NCBI GenBank assembly: GCA_024734555.1
Contig: JANPWX010000151.1
Coordinates: forward strand, 480,567-544,566
Source of the DNA: Trochalopteron elliotii
Lineage: Eukaryota; Chordata; Aves; Passeriformes; Leiothrichidae
Reading direction: 5' to 3'
DNA length: 64,000 nucleotides
Translations under genes and position numbers: made by a program
Shown here: positions 23,256 through 37,239 of the stretch, in pieces
Layout of the letters: every line of letters begins with the position of its first letter
How positions within the stretch are numbered: the first letter of the stretch is position 1
The notes under the pieces: model-generated
Database searches by the model: none
What the model was told of the DNA's origin: nothing
Seen by the model: only the letters and a program-made list of their open reading frames with translations

Positions 23256-26200
23256 CATTTGATGCCAATTCTGGCAAAAAAGAAGATAAAAAAGCAACCC
23301 CTAACCGTGATCTCTCAGCCAGCCCTCCATGGCTCACCCTTTCACATCCCCAGGCACTCCCTGAAGGCTCCTCTGTCACTGCCTGAACTCCTTCCAGCCT
23401 TCAAGTGCTCTTCTATTTCCCTTGACCCCGAGCAGGAGACAGGGAGAAGTGGGCACAGGAGCAGCATTATCCTTTCCAGGCCCCTCTTGGTTCTATTCTC
23501 AGATCATCTGGCCTCAGCAAGTGGCCAAAAAGTGCTCCAGCCCATCTGGAGGTGACACCACTTGGGCAAGATGATGTTCAGAGGGTTTCTCCTGGCCTCA
23601 ACCCTTCTGTAATTCACATTGGGCTGTGCTCAAGAAAGAATTTTACCAGGGAAAGCTCAGCCATAACCCCTGTGAAGATGTTTTGGCAGAAACCCCTACA
23701 GCAAGAGATTCTGGAAGATGCAACATCTGCTCAGGATGGACCTTGGTCTTGAGGTAAAGTATCATCTGATAGGGTTTGCTCCTTGCTGAGAAAATAAGAA
23801 ATTAATTTTCGTGGTTATTTTTTATTTGTTCTCTTCTCACTCTATTCAGCATTTAAATTTTTAACAATTCCTGGGTAATTTTTAGTGAAACAAATTAGTG
23901 CCCACAGCCTCTGTGATGCATTTTCAATTTTCTTTATCAAAGGGTAGAGAACATGTTACAAAACTGTTCTGTTTGTCCTCACTGAAAGAATTCATTGTCT
24001 TAGAAACTTCAAAAGCAGAATGACAGAAGAGAGTAAACAAAACAGATTACTGGCATTGACTGCTACATATTCCTATGATTTAAATGATGGCAGAATTATT
24101 TTTACTGATAAAAACTGAGAATATGAGAAACATCAAGAGAATAAAAAGAGAGTTAAAACAGCTTCATTGTTTGCTGAAGCTGGAGTTTCCTACGTGGATT
24201 TCAGCATCACAGGCTTTCTGGTTCCCTGCGTGTGGAGAAGCAGGAAGGAAAAAGAAAACAGCAGGATGGTTTTTAGCATGCAATACACTGGGAAAGGAAT
24301 GTCCCTTCAATGAACCAGCTGCTCTGTCCTGTGAGACTGGAGCCTGTTCATTCTCTGCAAAACTATTCCTACAGCAGACAGAACTGCCCCCGAGTTTCCC
24401 TGGGCCTGATTTACTGCCAAGTATCCATCACCTCTCACAGAATTCCAATCTGTCCGTGCTGCCTGACAAATCACAGTCCTTCCAATATCCCATGGAAAGG
24501 AGGGATTAAAGCCTTTCTCTCCCACACCAAACTACTGTGTGGGACAACATTCCCCTGGCTGTTTTACAAACTTTACTGGAAATCCACTGTCTGTGTGAAG
24601 GAGGAGAAGAAAAGAGGAGTCAGATCCTCCCAGAGACTCAGGTTTTGATATCCCTATAAAGAAAAGCCATGGGGCTTTTTCAATGTTTCATCAAAACTCT
24701 CAGCCTGCAGCTGCTTGATCATTGTCCTGCTCTGTCTCATGGTTTTGTTTGGAGGATTTGGGTAGCTGTACAGGTGAAACAAACAAAAATAAAAACCACA
24801 CTGCTGTATCTGATCTTTCCCCAGGCAGAAAAAAACCCCCAAACAACAATACTTGGATCTGAGTCTTCTGGAAGTTTGGGGAAAGCTGAACTCCAAGTGC
24901 TGCAGTTCTGGACAGTCTTCACCTAAAACTTGTATTATATTGCATACTCAGAGGTCTGGGCTAACATGAGATCACATAGATATTGAATAAAAAAACTGCT
25001 GGGTTTGAAAAATTTGATAGTGATGGCAAAATAATGGTTTTTTTAATTATTATTCCTTGTGCTTTAGGGAAAAAAAATGCATTCTGACAAAAGCAGGCTT
25101 CTACCCAAAGGCATCTCAAGATTCCACTAAATTATGGGCTTTGGTTTATGAAACAGAAGTGTGTGTTTTTAAATGGCAAAAAATTCTGCTTCCACAATAT
25201 GGCACAAAACCAGAATACACCTTATAAAACAAAAGTCTCTTGATGAATTGTTTGGAAATGACTGGTGTGTCTCACTCTCTGAAAAATGCTGGTGATAAAC
25301 TCCTTGTGTTATAACCCTTGTGACAGACAGAAAAGTGGCTTTTTAATGAAAGTATTGATAAATTTCAGCAGTAAGTATACTGTGTACTATGATTTTATCA
25401 TTAGACAAAGGCTGAGATGACACAGCTGCTACAATCTTGAACAACAAAAATATGAAAGGGGACAAAGTTTTCTATCAGATCTGAAATTAATGACAAACAC
25501 ATCTTTTGCCCAGTGCATTATTTAAAACATACCTGGTGGTGCTGATTTTTGAAGATACAATAGTAACTGTTTTAAATTGTAATTGTTTTAAATTTTGGCT
25601 TTTTGAGGGCTTGAAACAACAGCAGAGCTTCTGTTCCCCACTCTGCTCTGCTGTTCATGCAACATGGCAACTTGTGATTCACAAAGAACTCTTTGTCCAT
25701 CTCTGACATCCCTCATCCCCTGTGTTTGAGAAGATGCTGCTTCCAAACAGGTCAATATTCAAGCTGTGAGGTTTCCTGTTATTTGTGGCTCTTTGCATGT
25801 CTCTTCCAGGGACTTTTCCTCACTAACCCAGCCCCAGTCCCAGCAGTGAGCACTAGCACGTGTTTTCCTGCTATGATTCATGCCTGGCTGGTTTGCAGAT
25901 GACATTAGGGCTGGAAATACAGACCATAATACTGAGGAGCCAACTGCAAAGCAGGCAGGTGCCATTAAATAGTGGGAGAATGAGTCAATGAAGAGGGATG
26001 GGACACTCCTGGCTGCAACATTCCCCTAGGAGGGAATAAAAACAAACAGCTCACAATGGATGACAGATAAAAGCAAGTAAAGGCACTGAATTATTTAAAA
26101 GGAAGAGTTTCCTTTTGATTTTGAAGCTGTTCATTCCCAGAGTGATGAACTCCTCTTAGAGTAATGCAGAAGGTGGAGAGGAGGGGTTCTTCTGTTTGAA

Positions 26201-29200
26201 ACAATTGCTCTTTTTGTCTTGCAAGCCAGCCAGACAGGTGGAAATCAGGGCTCCAGTGTGTTTTCTGGGTCAAGTACTGCCTTTCAGCCTCTCTCCTGCT
26301 ATAGAAAACCTTCCATTTCACCCCCTTGCACTAATGGAATGTGTTGAGGAGGTGAACTGCTAGAAGCATGAGAAGAGCATGAAACAGCAGCACCTGTAAC
26401 CTAGTGCTGGGTGTAATTACCACCCATTGCCATGTTCATTTTTTGCCTCCTTTTACAAGGAGTTTATACCTGGAGAAGGAGCAGTGGGGTCAGCAGGTGA
26501 CTCAGGGGATGCTCTACAAGGGGGCAGGTCCCAAAACCTCTAAACATTCAAAGTTCTCCTGTTTTAATTATAAAGCTGTTTTAATAATTATTTTACAACT
26601 CTGTGGGAGCTCAGCCTTAAAGCAAGACTCTCTCTCCTAGTTTTGATGCCCACACAGCAGCCTAAGAATTCCTAAAAATTGCATGGTATTCATGTGTGCA
26701 TCAAAGTGGGGAAATAAAGCACGTTAACCCCACAGAAGAAATTCAATACCAGCAGTCAACAATTGAGGTAAGCAAGAAAAACCAAGCAAAACCCTTGGAC
26801 TTTGGTAAAAAAGCACAGAGGAGAACATTTTCTCTTCTTCCATAGGAATCTGCATGCTATTCCATATTTTCCACTGGTTTTACATAGCTGGAAATACCTG
26901 CCTGGCTTGGCCAGTGGTTGAAGTCTGCAGGAAGATAAAGATCCTTGATACTGTCAGCCCAATGCATCAAAGCTCAGACTTCTTTATTTACTGGGAGAAA
27001 GCTACCTGTAAATAAACATCTTTTGGTCAGAATTTTTCCCTCAGCAAAATGTATTTGTTCAGAGTGAAACCTTCAACAAAAATATATTTCCACGCTAATT
27101 TTTTGCCCGTGGTGTAAGAAGAGGAACATTATTTCAGCATTCTTAAAATGGAAGCAAATGGCCTGGCTACAAAGCTCTCTGCAGCAAAAGTTTTGGTCTT
27201 ACTAGTTGGAGTATTTTGAAACTTCTTTTACATAACAACACCAGAATAAAAGGAAATGTCTCAATATTATTCATTTAAGTGAAGTTGTCATATTTTATTG
27301 TGTGAAGTTATCTTAATGTTTTGCTTAAATTTAAAATTTAAAAAAAGGAAAGTTTTTAGGTTTTGTTTTTTTTTTTTTCCTGTTGGAAAATTTGAGCTAT
27401 TTGTACTTTTAGTGGAGGTCTGTATCCATGGGGGATTTCCAGATTCCAGAAGCAGCCTGGGACCCACCAGCTCATGGACACCAGAATTTTACAACTACTT
27501 AGAGCCCTCAGTTAAAATATAGAGTAATCAAGGCTTATAAATATTTAGTTATTTCAATTTTTGCCCCACTCACCCGTTTCCATCTTTTTGTGATACCATT
27601 TACTATGTATTTCCCCCTGTGGAGCCCCTTAACTCATTTAAAACATGCTTTTCTTCATACATCACAAATATTTAAACAATTCCCCTCGTCGGATTCCTTA
27701 ATAAACAATCCATCACCAGTGCTTAGTGTTACTTTGAGAGGTGAATTTCAAATAAATGGCAAGCATGAAAACTTACAGGTAAAATTAATTTTTTGTCGAT
27801 TTCCTCCCAGTTCCAGCTGCAGCAGCTACAAAGCTGGATTTGTTCCCCTGTGAGAGGAACCAAACCAAACCATAAATCTGCAACATGCCCAGGTGGGTCA
27901 CAGGGGAGCAGAAGCAGTTTGTTGACATGAGCACCAGGCTTCCATTAACTTCAGAAATGCCACCTTCAAGGAGATGTCTCTGGCAGCTTCTTCTGAGCAA
28001 GACACAAAGGAAAACTGAATATGGAAATAAAAGCTTTCCAAATATAAGTGTGGTGAGCACGCTCGAGTGATTTTTCAAAGCAGCAGGACAGGCAAACACA
28101 AAAAATGACCTTTTCAGTGCATCCTCTGTGGGTGCCAGGTTTCTCTTCTCTGCATTTTCCTTATATGCTCTGGTCAGACTCGAAGAACAAGGCAAGATGG
28201 ATTATAACACAACTTGTTGGTGTTAACTCCTCACGGCTCTTTGTCTCCAGCAGGCAGTAAACCCAGAGGTAACAGGACACCAGAGATTAAACAGCCATCA
28301 GTCTGAGAAAAAAATGCACCTAAACCACAAAGGGATGATGAAACATGGGAATGTCAGGGCAGATTCAGAGTTTGGTGCTTAGGCAACAGAGCTGGGGGGT
28401 GACAGGGGTCATGCCTCACTCCTTGGTCACTGTTCTCCAGGGAAATGGGCTGCTCTGCAGGGAATCTTCTGGATCTGTAGGACTGCAGGTCTGACCCCAC
28501 TGAGCTCATTGTGAGAGGCAGCTCCTGGAGACACAGTTTTGTCACTGCCACCCTCTGTGTGCAAAAGAATTCCCAGAGCCTCAACCCCCAGGCAGAGATG
28601 ACCCAGCTGAAGGGATTCCAGGGAAAATAACAGTGACCAGAGACTGATATATAAAGGATGCGATGGCAAAAATAAAAATAAGCAAAATCTAAGAAGGGAT
28701 TTCCAGAGGCGTGCACTGCCACATCTTCACAGAGGGAAGAGAGCTAAGAGGAGTCATGCAAAATAAATCTCTCTCCTGACAGAACAGCAAAGGACTCCAA
28801 AGCAGAACTGGCAACACACAGAGTGGGCACAAAAGGAGCTGAAAAATAAAAGGAGGGTTGAATGTGGTACAGAAGTTTGAAATTTAAGAAGGGGAGAATG
28901 TGCTGAACAGCAATGTAACCCTGGAAAAAAACAGTCAGATTTAAGTCTCTGAATGATGAGGATGAAGAATTATCTTACAAAGCCCTGGGCCACAAACTAG
29001 ATGGAAAATAAGGTTCCACCTCTTTGTATTATCTCAGGATCCCTCTGAGTTTGGGAAATAAAGTTGAGCTGTGACAGGTGTGAAAAACAGAAAGCACAGA
29101 CAATCTTCCTCATAGTCACAACAAAGAGCCATTAGACAGGAGGACCTGCTACACATCATGGTCTCTATTTAGTGTGAGGAACTGTCAATAGGTTTGGGGG

Positions 29201-32200
29201 TTTTTATTGTGTTGAGTGTGTTTTTTGTTTTTTTGGTTTTTCAAAAGGTGACTTTTTATAAAAAAAATAAAAACCCCATGTATTTTAATGGCCAAAGTAA
29301 AAAAAAAGTAAATCATTTAAATAAAGCAAATAAATTTCTGGCCAAAAGCCTTTGAACCAGAAGCTGATGCACTGCATCCTGGAAAGGACATCCAACAGTA
29401 TTTACATGATCACCAGGTGCATACACAGAACAATTTGGCTAAAAAGCCATAAAAACTCCTAAGCACCAGATAAAGATTTTTGTGGGAATATCAAACTGAA
29501 ATTTCACCTCTGCTTTTTGTGAGAGAAAGAAGACTCTAACTACATTAGCATTATTTTTTTTCTCCTCTAGTATGGATCCATCATTGTGCACACATTTTCC
29601 TCACCCCTCCCTGCTCCATGTTTCCTCTGGGGCTTAAGCATCTGAAATGCTCTCATAAATCCATCTCTAGTCTGATATTTAGTTGTGGAGTTCATTCTTT
29701 CTTGTTAAAAAAAACCACAATCCTGTGGGTTTTTAACAAGAAAGCTCAGTGAAAATGTGGATTTGAGTAGAATTCAGGGTGACCATGCATAGGCAGGGTG
29801 AGACACACAACTCCAGCAATCCACACGTGTGTGTGTAGCTCACAGCCTTATCAAATGGTGAGTTCTATCAAATTCCACCTCTCCTCACCCTTCTTTTAAC
29901 TGGAAATTCCCAACTCTGAGGGGAGCAGCCTACTTCAGAGTCTCAGAGTGCATTGAAAAATCAGGTTTCTGTGTACCAGAATAACTTCCTAAACACTTGG
30001 GGCAGACCCAAATCAAAGAAAGCTGTTGCCTTTATTTACCTCACCCCTGTGGAATTCTGAAGTCTATCGAGGTTATTTATGGACAAATATTCATCTTTCT
30101 ATTATTCAGCATTTTTTGCAATCCAGCTGTTCTCTGGTAGGATCCCAACTTCCAAAATCCTAAGTGCCAGACTCACAGTCACATTTCTCGACAAGCACAA
30201 CCTTGTAATTTTGTGGTGGCAGTTATTCCAAAGTATTTTAAGCACCAGAAAATGTGGGAACAACCTAAAATAAATAGCATATCACAGAATAATAAAAATA
30301 ATAATGTGAATCACACAGTACATTTTTTTTAATGTTAGCTGTGTGTAAATGATCCAGTTTCAAGCTCAGCTGAGGCTGCTGCCATCTCTTCATTTGATCT
30401 GGAGTGCCAGAAAGAATAATATGTCCTGACTGTAAGTCAAGGTGAGATAACTTTATGTAAAGCCTTAGATGTTATTCCTGTCCACGATTCTCCTTTTCTG
30501 CCCTTTTGGATCCCAGGGGTTTGTCCTGGCCAAGGAAAAGCTGTTTTCTCCCACAGCCTGCACTCCTTGGGTGGGGACTGAAGTGTCCTTGCCAAGCCTG
30601 AGCTCTGGGGGTTTGCTCCAAGTGCCCCAAAGCTTTCCAAGAGAACATCACCTCAACATGGAGCTGCTTCCAGAACCCTGGAACAGCAGAAAGTAAAGGA
30701 TTTCCACACAGCTTCTTCAGCTTCTAAATATGATTTGAAAGAAGCTGATTTCATTCCAGAAGCCAAACCATCTCAATTTAGAATATTCTCAGCAATTATA
30801 CCTTCAGTCACTTGTTTTAAACTTAAGCTTGTTAGAAAACAAGGCAACTTAAAATATCAGGAACTGTATTTGGAGTTGGTAGATGAACAAACACTTTAGG
30901 AAAACAGGAAATGGTCCTAACATTTGCTTAAAGAACATTTGTGTTTTCACCATGGCTGGAAATACAACACAGAACTGTAACCTTTAATGATAAAAAAAAA
31001 GGTTGAAGTCTTGCAAGATGCTCTTCCACACTGGATTTTGTGAAATTCCTGTCCTAAGACCCACCTGCCTCCTTTCTTAATGCACAGCACTACTGGACAG
31101 GGATTCATGTCCCCCTAATTCACTTTCACTCCTTCCCCACATGTGCTGTGGACCAAAATCAAACCCTGGCTCCTGGCAGCCCTTAGAGGAATAATCTTCT
31201 GAGCATTCTGAAAATCAGAAACACCTACAAAAGATAACTGAGGGACACTTTTGAATCATGACACAAGGAGGTGAAAGAAATCTTCTAATTCAGCTCACTG
31301 GCATGTCTGGTACCAACCACAATATATCTTAATTGATGCTCAAGAAAAAAGCCAGAGAGGCTTGAAATCATAGACTTCTTCTAAAGTTCACCCTGCAACT
31401 TTCAGTTAAATATTCAGCCTCAATGTTGACCTTGTTCATGTCCTTGGTCTCCATCACTATGAGGACTTGGCTTTCTTGCACCTAATTACTTGCAAATAGA
31501 CACTACAAGCTGAAGAAAGACATCAGAAGACTGAACAAAAAAGACAAGAATTGTCCATTGTATTCTCTCTTCCTCTTGTTGCTGTGATAATCCTTTACTA
31601 GTGATCTTTTACCAGCAGAGGAATTAGGAAAAAAAGCTTGTGGCAGGATCTCTGTGTGGAAGAAAGGGAGAGAAATGTCCATCAAAGCAGCAGCTTCTGC
31701 ACATTTCCAACTACTCAGAGACACCCAAAGGGAGTGGAGGAGCTTCCTCTGACACCAAGGAACACAATCCATGCTGGGGGAATTCTAACTGATTGCTCCT
31801 ATTGCTCCTGCAGACATGAGGGGAGCTGATGGATGGAGCTGGAGCTCAGCAGCACCCAGGATTTATTTTCTAGCATGGTAATAAATCAGATGAAAAAGAC
31901 AGGCAGGCTCTGGTACCTGTTACAGAGCCGAATGTCACAGACAAGATGAGTAAACAGGGTCAGAACAAGCATTTCTGGAGATAAAGGCTCCTCTCCCTCA
32001 ACTTGTGTCTAGTGCAAGAGTGGAGAGGATCCAGAGCTTCCTCAGGACTGCAAAATCTCCCACATCTGCTATTCCAACACCCTCAATGAGTGCAACAGGC
32101 TGCTTCACAAAACTCCCATCACAAAAATCAGTAAAACACAAGCAAAACTCACCAAGTACTCACAGAATTAATTTTTCCTGTCTCCAGTATTAGGAAAATT

Positions 32201-35200
32201 TATTTTTTCTATACTTTTTCCTGAGTGAAACAGAGAGGCTCAAATGAACACTGAATGTCCCTTGAACTGGGAGGTGAATTATTTTTATTCTTAAAAGTAG
32301 CTTTTAAGAAATTATTAGAAAATATTAAAAAGATATTTTATTTCCTCCTTGAGGTTCCAGAGGATATTTGTGAAACGAGACAAAGACACAGGAAAGCAAG
32401 CTAAATTTGCTTAGATGTTTATTCTAATTAGTGAACATAGTGGGATAAACAGCACATGTAACAAATATCTGAACACCACAAAATGGCAAATCTAAAGTAT
32501 ACAGGAAAAATGCCTTAACTGTTGGCTTTTGAATTTTACCTCTTTTACTGGGTCTATTTCCAACAGGAACAGCTCTGAGTTATTTATATAGGGCAGTCAT
32601 ACACTATTAAAGGATCCCTTGTTATGCTTTTTACTGTTTTGTCAAACCTAAAGCATGAAAATCTTTATGCTCCAGCTGAGATCTGCATTTTTACTTTTCA
32701 CAGCTGAGCATAATGTCATGTCACATTTCCCCAGAACCAAAAGAAGGATCTAGTAACACCTGCAGCTCTTCATGGAGCAAATCAAAACACCAAGAGCACA
32801 GATGGAGATGCTTCTCTCTATATCCATGGCACTAAAAAAAAAATCAAGCCTGTTTTGATTTGCTCTTGAAATAAAAAGCAGCTCTAAATTCAGATCTCAA
32901 GTTACAGACAAGCATTCAAAGATGCTCAGACTGTGACAAAGTTTAATCTTCTACAGGGAAGGTTAGATGGGAAATAGGAAAGGAAAAAAGGAAATCATGA
33001 ATTAAAGATCTGAGTTGGGGAGGGAAAGAAAGGAGCCATAAACACCAGCATCAGGAAGGAATGTCTGGATTACATATGCAGAGCACCTGAAATGCTGCAC
33101 AGGATCAGGGACATGGGGAAAGAAGTAAACCAGAGGGCTGGGGGATGAGCCCTGCTGCAATCTGAGCATAGAGAAACTGGAGAACAGGCTCCCAGGAAGG
33201 TGTGGGAGCATTTGGAGCATTGCAAAGAGCCTGAGTTCTCCAAACTGGTTACTGCAGGTAACTTTCTGATGAGAATGAATACCCCACTCTGTTCTTGGAA
33301 GGATTTCTCCCTTTGCCAAGTGAGATGCAGGAAGGGAATTCAGATGATCAAACTACAGCTGCCCAGGGTTAGTTGAGTTCCCCACCTGAACACAACCAGC
33401 TTGCACAGGATTTTCCCTACAGGACAGGGTTCAGCCCCCTGCCCCAGGGTGAGGTGAATCACCATGAGAGAGGGAGTTCTCATGGCTCTTTTTCCTGCCA
33501 CAGCAGGCTGTAGGGGTGGGTGAGATGCAGGATGGAGATGTCTCACAGCACTTGCACTGTCATGCCCCACTAATCCCAGCAGTAATTGAGTGGCATGAGC
33601 AGCCAGGGTGTGCAGGACCCTTTGTTTTCCCTTCCAGGGACAGCAGCCAGCTCCCACCCCAGCCAGTGTAGCTGTCAGCTGCAGAAACCCAGAATTGTAG
33701 AGCCGGCTTAAAATAACCCCCCTCCTCTCAGGAGCTGGTGTAGCATCATTCCCCACTCAAAAGCTGTTCAGCAGCTTTGGGAAAAGAGCAAAGCCTATTT
33801 GCATCAACTTCCACAATGACATTTATATAATGCCTCACCAGCCTTTTTGGGAGCAAGGACATCAGCTGTGGAGGGTTCTGGAAGTGTTTTGCAGCATGCT
33901 TCAGGTTGGGAACAAGCATAAGGGAAAACTCCTCTTTCAAGAACTCTCTCCTTCCTGCCAGGTTAAACATCAGCTGAAATCAAATTAGGAATGCTAATGA
34001 CAGAGCTCCCACAGGTGGGGAAGTTCAGATCTGAGATGAGGATTGGCAGTTGCAGAGCTGAAGTACACCTACAAAATCAGAAAGAGGATTCATCCATTTA
34101 CTTGCTCTGATCCAGGCTGCTGTCTGGGGATATCTTTTATTTATAATCCCCATGATAGATTGTAAGAAAAAAAAAAAATAAAATGAAAAAGAAACAAAAA
34201 AGAGGAAAAGGGACGAGGCAATGTTCCCCCCCAAAAAGCATAGAAACAGCTCAACTCAATCCTTTCTTCGCAGCTTACTGCAAGTCTGAACTTCTTTGGG
34301 GTTTAAATTGAAAAAAAAAAAAAACAAAAAAACAAGAAAGGAAGGAAGAAAAAGAATCAATGTTTCAATATAGCTGCCTTTTGCTCCCGTCTTCATTCTG
34401 CTCTCCATTGAAAGGCATGGAAGATGTGCCAAAATAACACAAAATTACTGTTCTTCCTCCCATGCTCCCAGCAAGGCAGGAAACACTATGGCCTGATGAG
34501 AATATTTTTTAGAAAACAACAGTGGCTGATCCTGCACTGAGCTCCATGGAAACAACAATGGAACTCATTGCTGGACCATAGCCTAAATCTGGGCTTTTGA
34601 TCCATCTTTTTGAGTTTGTTCTCATTTTGTCCAAAACAGCCTACACATCTCTGGTACAGCTCTGCTGATCCATCAGGAGCTAAGCTGAGCTCTCCAACTC
34701 CTTTTTAAATCAGATACCAAGCAGCCATGAAATGGTAATGACTTCCAGTATTTAGCCCAGTAACCCACAGGAGGAATGCAGGTAAAAACTTTGTTGACTA
34801 ATTCTGCATTATGTAAAGCCAGGATCTGATAAGTGCTGATATTTTTTTTTTCTATGCTTGCCATGATGAATAAAAGCACACAAAGCTTTATTTCAAAACA
34901 TAAATGAGGTTGGGCTGAACAATTCCTGTAGCTCTTTTAAAAAATTACGCAGTTGAAAAAGAATTGTCAATCAATTCCATAGGGAACAATGAATGCTAAA
35001 CCTCATTCAAGACTGTTTCTGTACTGGTCTTATTTTCCTAGCACAGAGTGCATTATTTTGATCCACATATCAGATGATATCTTTATGCCCTGTTCTTTGA
35101 ATGATTTCATCTTCCGTGCACAAAGCCACAAGAGAATCCTGAAAGACCTTTTCAATTTGTTGATCTGAAAGAGTGTTTGAAAACTGGAGAAGCCCAGCTA

Positions 35201-36793
35201 TTTTATATCCTTGACTTCATTATTTTTTTTTTACAAAGTACAGCTACATGTGTTCCACTTCAGCCAATAAGGATGCCATTGAAAAGTATAAATATGCCAC
35301 TCAGTATGCAGGGCTTTTTTTCCCCCTGGCTGCAACAAGATGTTCTGCCAACTAATTCACATTTGCATGGCATTGTAATATTTCCATTGGTATGGCTGAT
35401 AAAAGTTTTGAAAGTCTGGACATGTTGGCAACCTTCAAGGTTTTTTAAGAAACTTCTGCCCTACCTCTTCTTGGAGAAAGGAAACAACAAAAGAGCCAAG
35501 CTAAAGAACTAAAACAAATCATCCTGACTTAGAGAAATGATGGGTTTAGTTTAATTTTTATATTTGTTTTAGGTAGGAAAGCAATTCCATTTTTTGACCT
35601 TCTGCCATTCTAAATGTCTTGAAGAAATTGGCATCACAAGCAAAAACAGACATTGAGAAAAGTTGGGCATGAAGCCAGAACTGGTCACACTTGTGAGTCA
35701 GTGCAGTCCAGAATTCCACCATGCACAAAGACATGAGTCAAACACTGAAAGCAGCCAAAGGCCAGAAGGATGAGATAAAGGGTAGCAAGGAGAGAACTTT
35801 GAGCAGTTCCTACTTTATAAATCCTAAGAGTATTTGGCAGAGAAACTAAACCTTGGATGAGCAAAACAAGGCCCACAAAAAGAAGTCAACTACCTCAAAC
35901 AGCAAGAGGCCAAAGCAACAGGAGTTCATGCAACACAGGAAACAATAGAAAAGGAAATATATATTTCTGATGGAAAGTAGGCAGTTAATCAAAATGCTAC
36001 AGAAACGGGGGCCAAAGAAATCACACAGGGTCACAGGAATGAGAGAGAAGCACTGCTCTGTTTGCACCCTCAGACTCAGGAGAAATGCAAGGCCCCCTCA
36101 TCTCACCTGAGTCAGGCTCACAAATCCTGCAAGAGGGAAGTAACTTTTTTCTTCTTTCTGTAAACAAAGCCAACTAAAATACAAAACTTGAATAAATATG
36201 GCAAAAATAAGAAATTTAGATCAAGAATGTTGGACAAGAACCCAGGCAAGGAGCACCAAAACCTTCTTTCTCCTCACTCAGAGTTTCAGGCCCTGCTGCG
36301 GGGGCAAGAGGAGAGAACACAACCCCTGACAACCTCACAGATTTCCTGTTGTGAGGCAACATTAACTTCCTACTTTGATACACTGAATAACCACAGACTG
36401 AGGCAGTCAGCCTCACCATTAATTAGCTCATCAGCATCTTGCAATCAGTAGTGTGCAGCACAAACAATTACAGCCCTACTCCACTCGAAGCTAACTTCAT
36501 TCTGATGAGTATATTGTTGCATCACTGTAAGTGTGAGCTGTTTTCAGAACTGATGACAGAAGTCTCAGTAAGTGGTAGAGATGGAGCCGTCCTTTTTCTG
36601 GAGTGTTTCACAGGGGTAATATTTGTGGCTTCTAGAAACATCACACAGATGAGGAATTCAACCTATCCTCTCATAACAGTATTACGTTAATACAAGAAAT
36701 ACACATTCATAAAGTCTTTACTTAAAGGCTGAGCACACAGTGCTGCAGGACATTCATTACCTGGAAATTCCTGTGCCCATCTACTGCCCCATG
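23256..36793. other. Long gene-free stretch
   Basis: About 13.5 kb of mostly unique AT-rich DNA. I found no CR1, LTR or exon I could defend. Contents include a T-run at 27367-27379, T/G-rich simple sequence at 29193-29245, the hairpin at 29697-29744 and A-rich runs near 34168 and 34311. It may hold diverged repeats that need a database search. Confidence 0.45.
29697..29744. repeat. Interrupted 20-bp stem-loop
   Basis: CTTTCTTGTTAAAAA (29697-29711) pairs perfectly with its reverse complement at 29730-29744. After a 3/1 internal bulge, CCACA pairs with TGTGG around a 4-base loop. Total length is 48 bases. It resembles the 10556 hairpin in arm length. Confidence 0.92.
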
Positions 36794-37239
36794 TGATGCC
36801 TTAAGTTTTAGCTTTCACGTATTTCAGGTTCTGTGCTGCCCAGGGGTGCAGTTCTGAGCTCACAGTCAGTGTCACTCAGCTCTGCACACAGCAGGGACAC
36901 AAAACAAATCCTTTTCCTGCTGCACACCAAGGACAACTTTCAGGCCCAAAAGCACAAACAAGGGTGGGCTGGAGGGAGGAACAAGAAGGATGGGACCTCA
37001 CAGCCTGCAGCTGGAATTGGACAATTAAACCCCAAGATGCAAATGGACCAAAACTTATAAAAATGTAAGACTTTGTGACTGTTTGTCCATTTTGTGACCA
37101 TTTTGGGTCCACCTTGGGTGTAGCCCTGGTCAGGCCCTGTCCTGCCCAAGGTGGATCCTGGAGGCCTTTCAATAAATCCCTGCTTTATTCTCTTAGCTCT
37201 GTTCAGTCTCTGTTCCAGCTCAGCCTTCCCAAGGCATCA
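36794..37239 (+). mobile_element. Solo LTR of an endogenous retrovirus, 446 bp
   Basis: Ends form a 9-bp terminal inverted repeat, TGATGCCTT...AAGGCATCA. It is flanked by CATG on both sides (36790-36793 and 37240-37243), a 4-bp target-site duplication. Promoter and processing signals are in LTR order: TATAAAA at 37056-37062 and AATAAA at 37171-37176, then a pyrimidine-rich 3' part (GCTCTGTTCAGTCTCTG). The words TTGGACAATTAA and ATGGACCAAAACTTATAAAA are shared with the minus-strand LTR at 58535. No gag, pol or env sequence adjoins it, so it is a solo LTR left by recombination. A 4-bp duplication is more usual for gammaretrovirus-like (class I) elements; the class is inference. Confidence 0.88.
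37056..37062 (+). promoter_or_regulatory. LTR TATA box
   Basis: TATAAAA, conserved at the matching place in the second LTR copy (58731-58737, minus strand), 115 bases before the AATAAA. Whether it still promotes transcription is unknown. Confidence 0.6.

Noticed and set aside
24084..24509. 141-codon + strand frame overlapping another + frame at 24310
   Set aside because: Two + frames and a minus frame overlap here without preference; composition is not protein-like.
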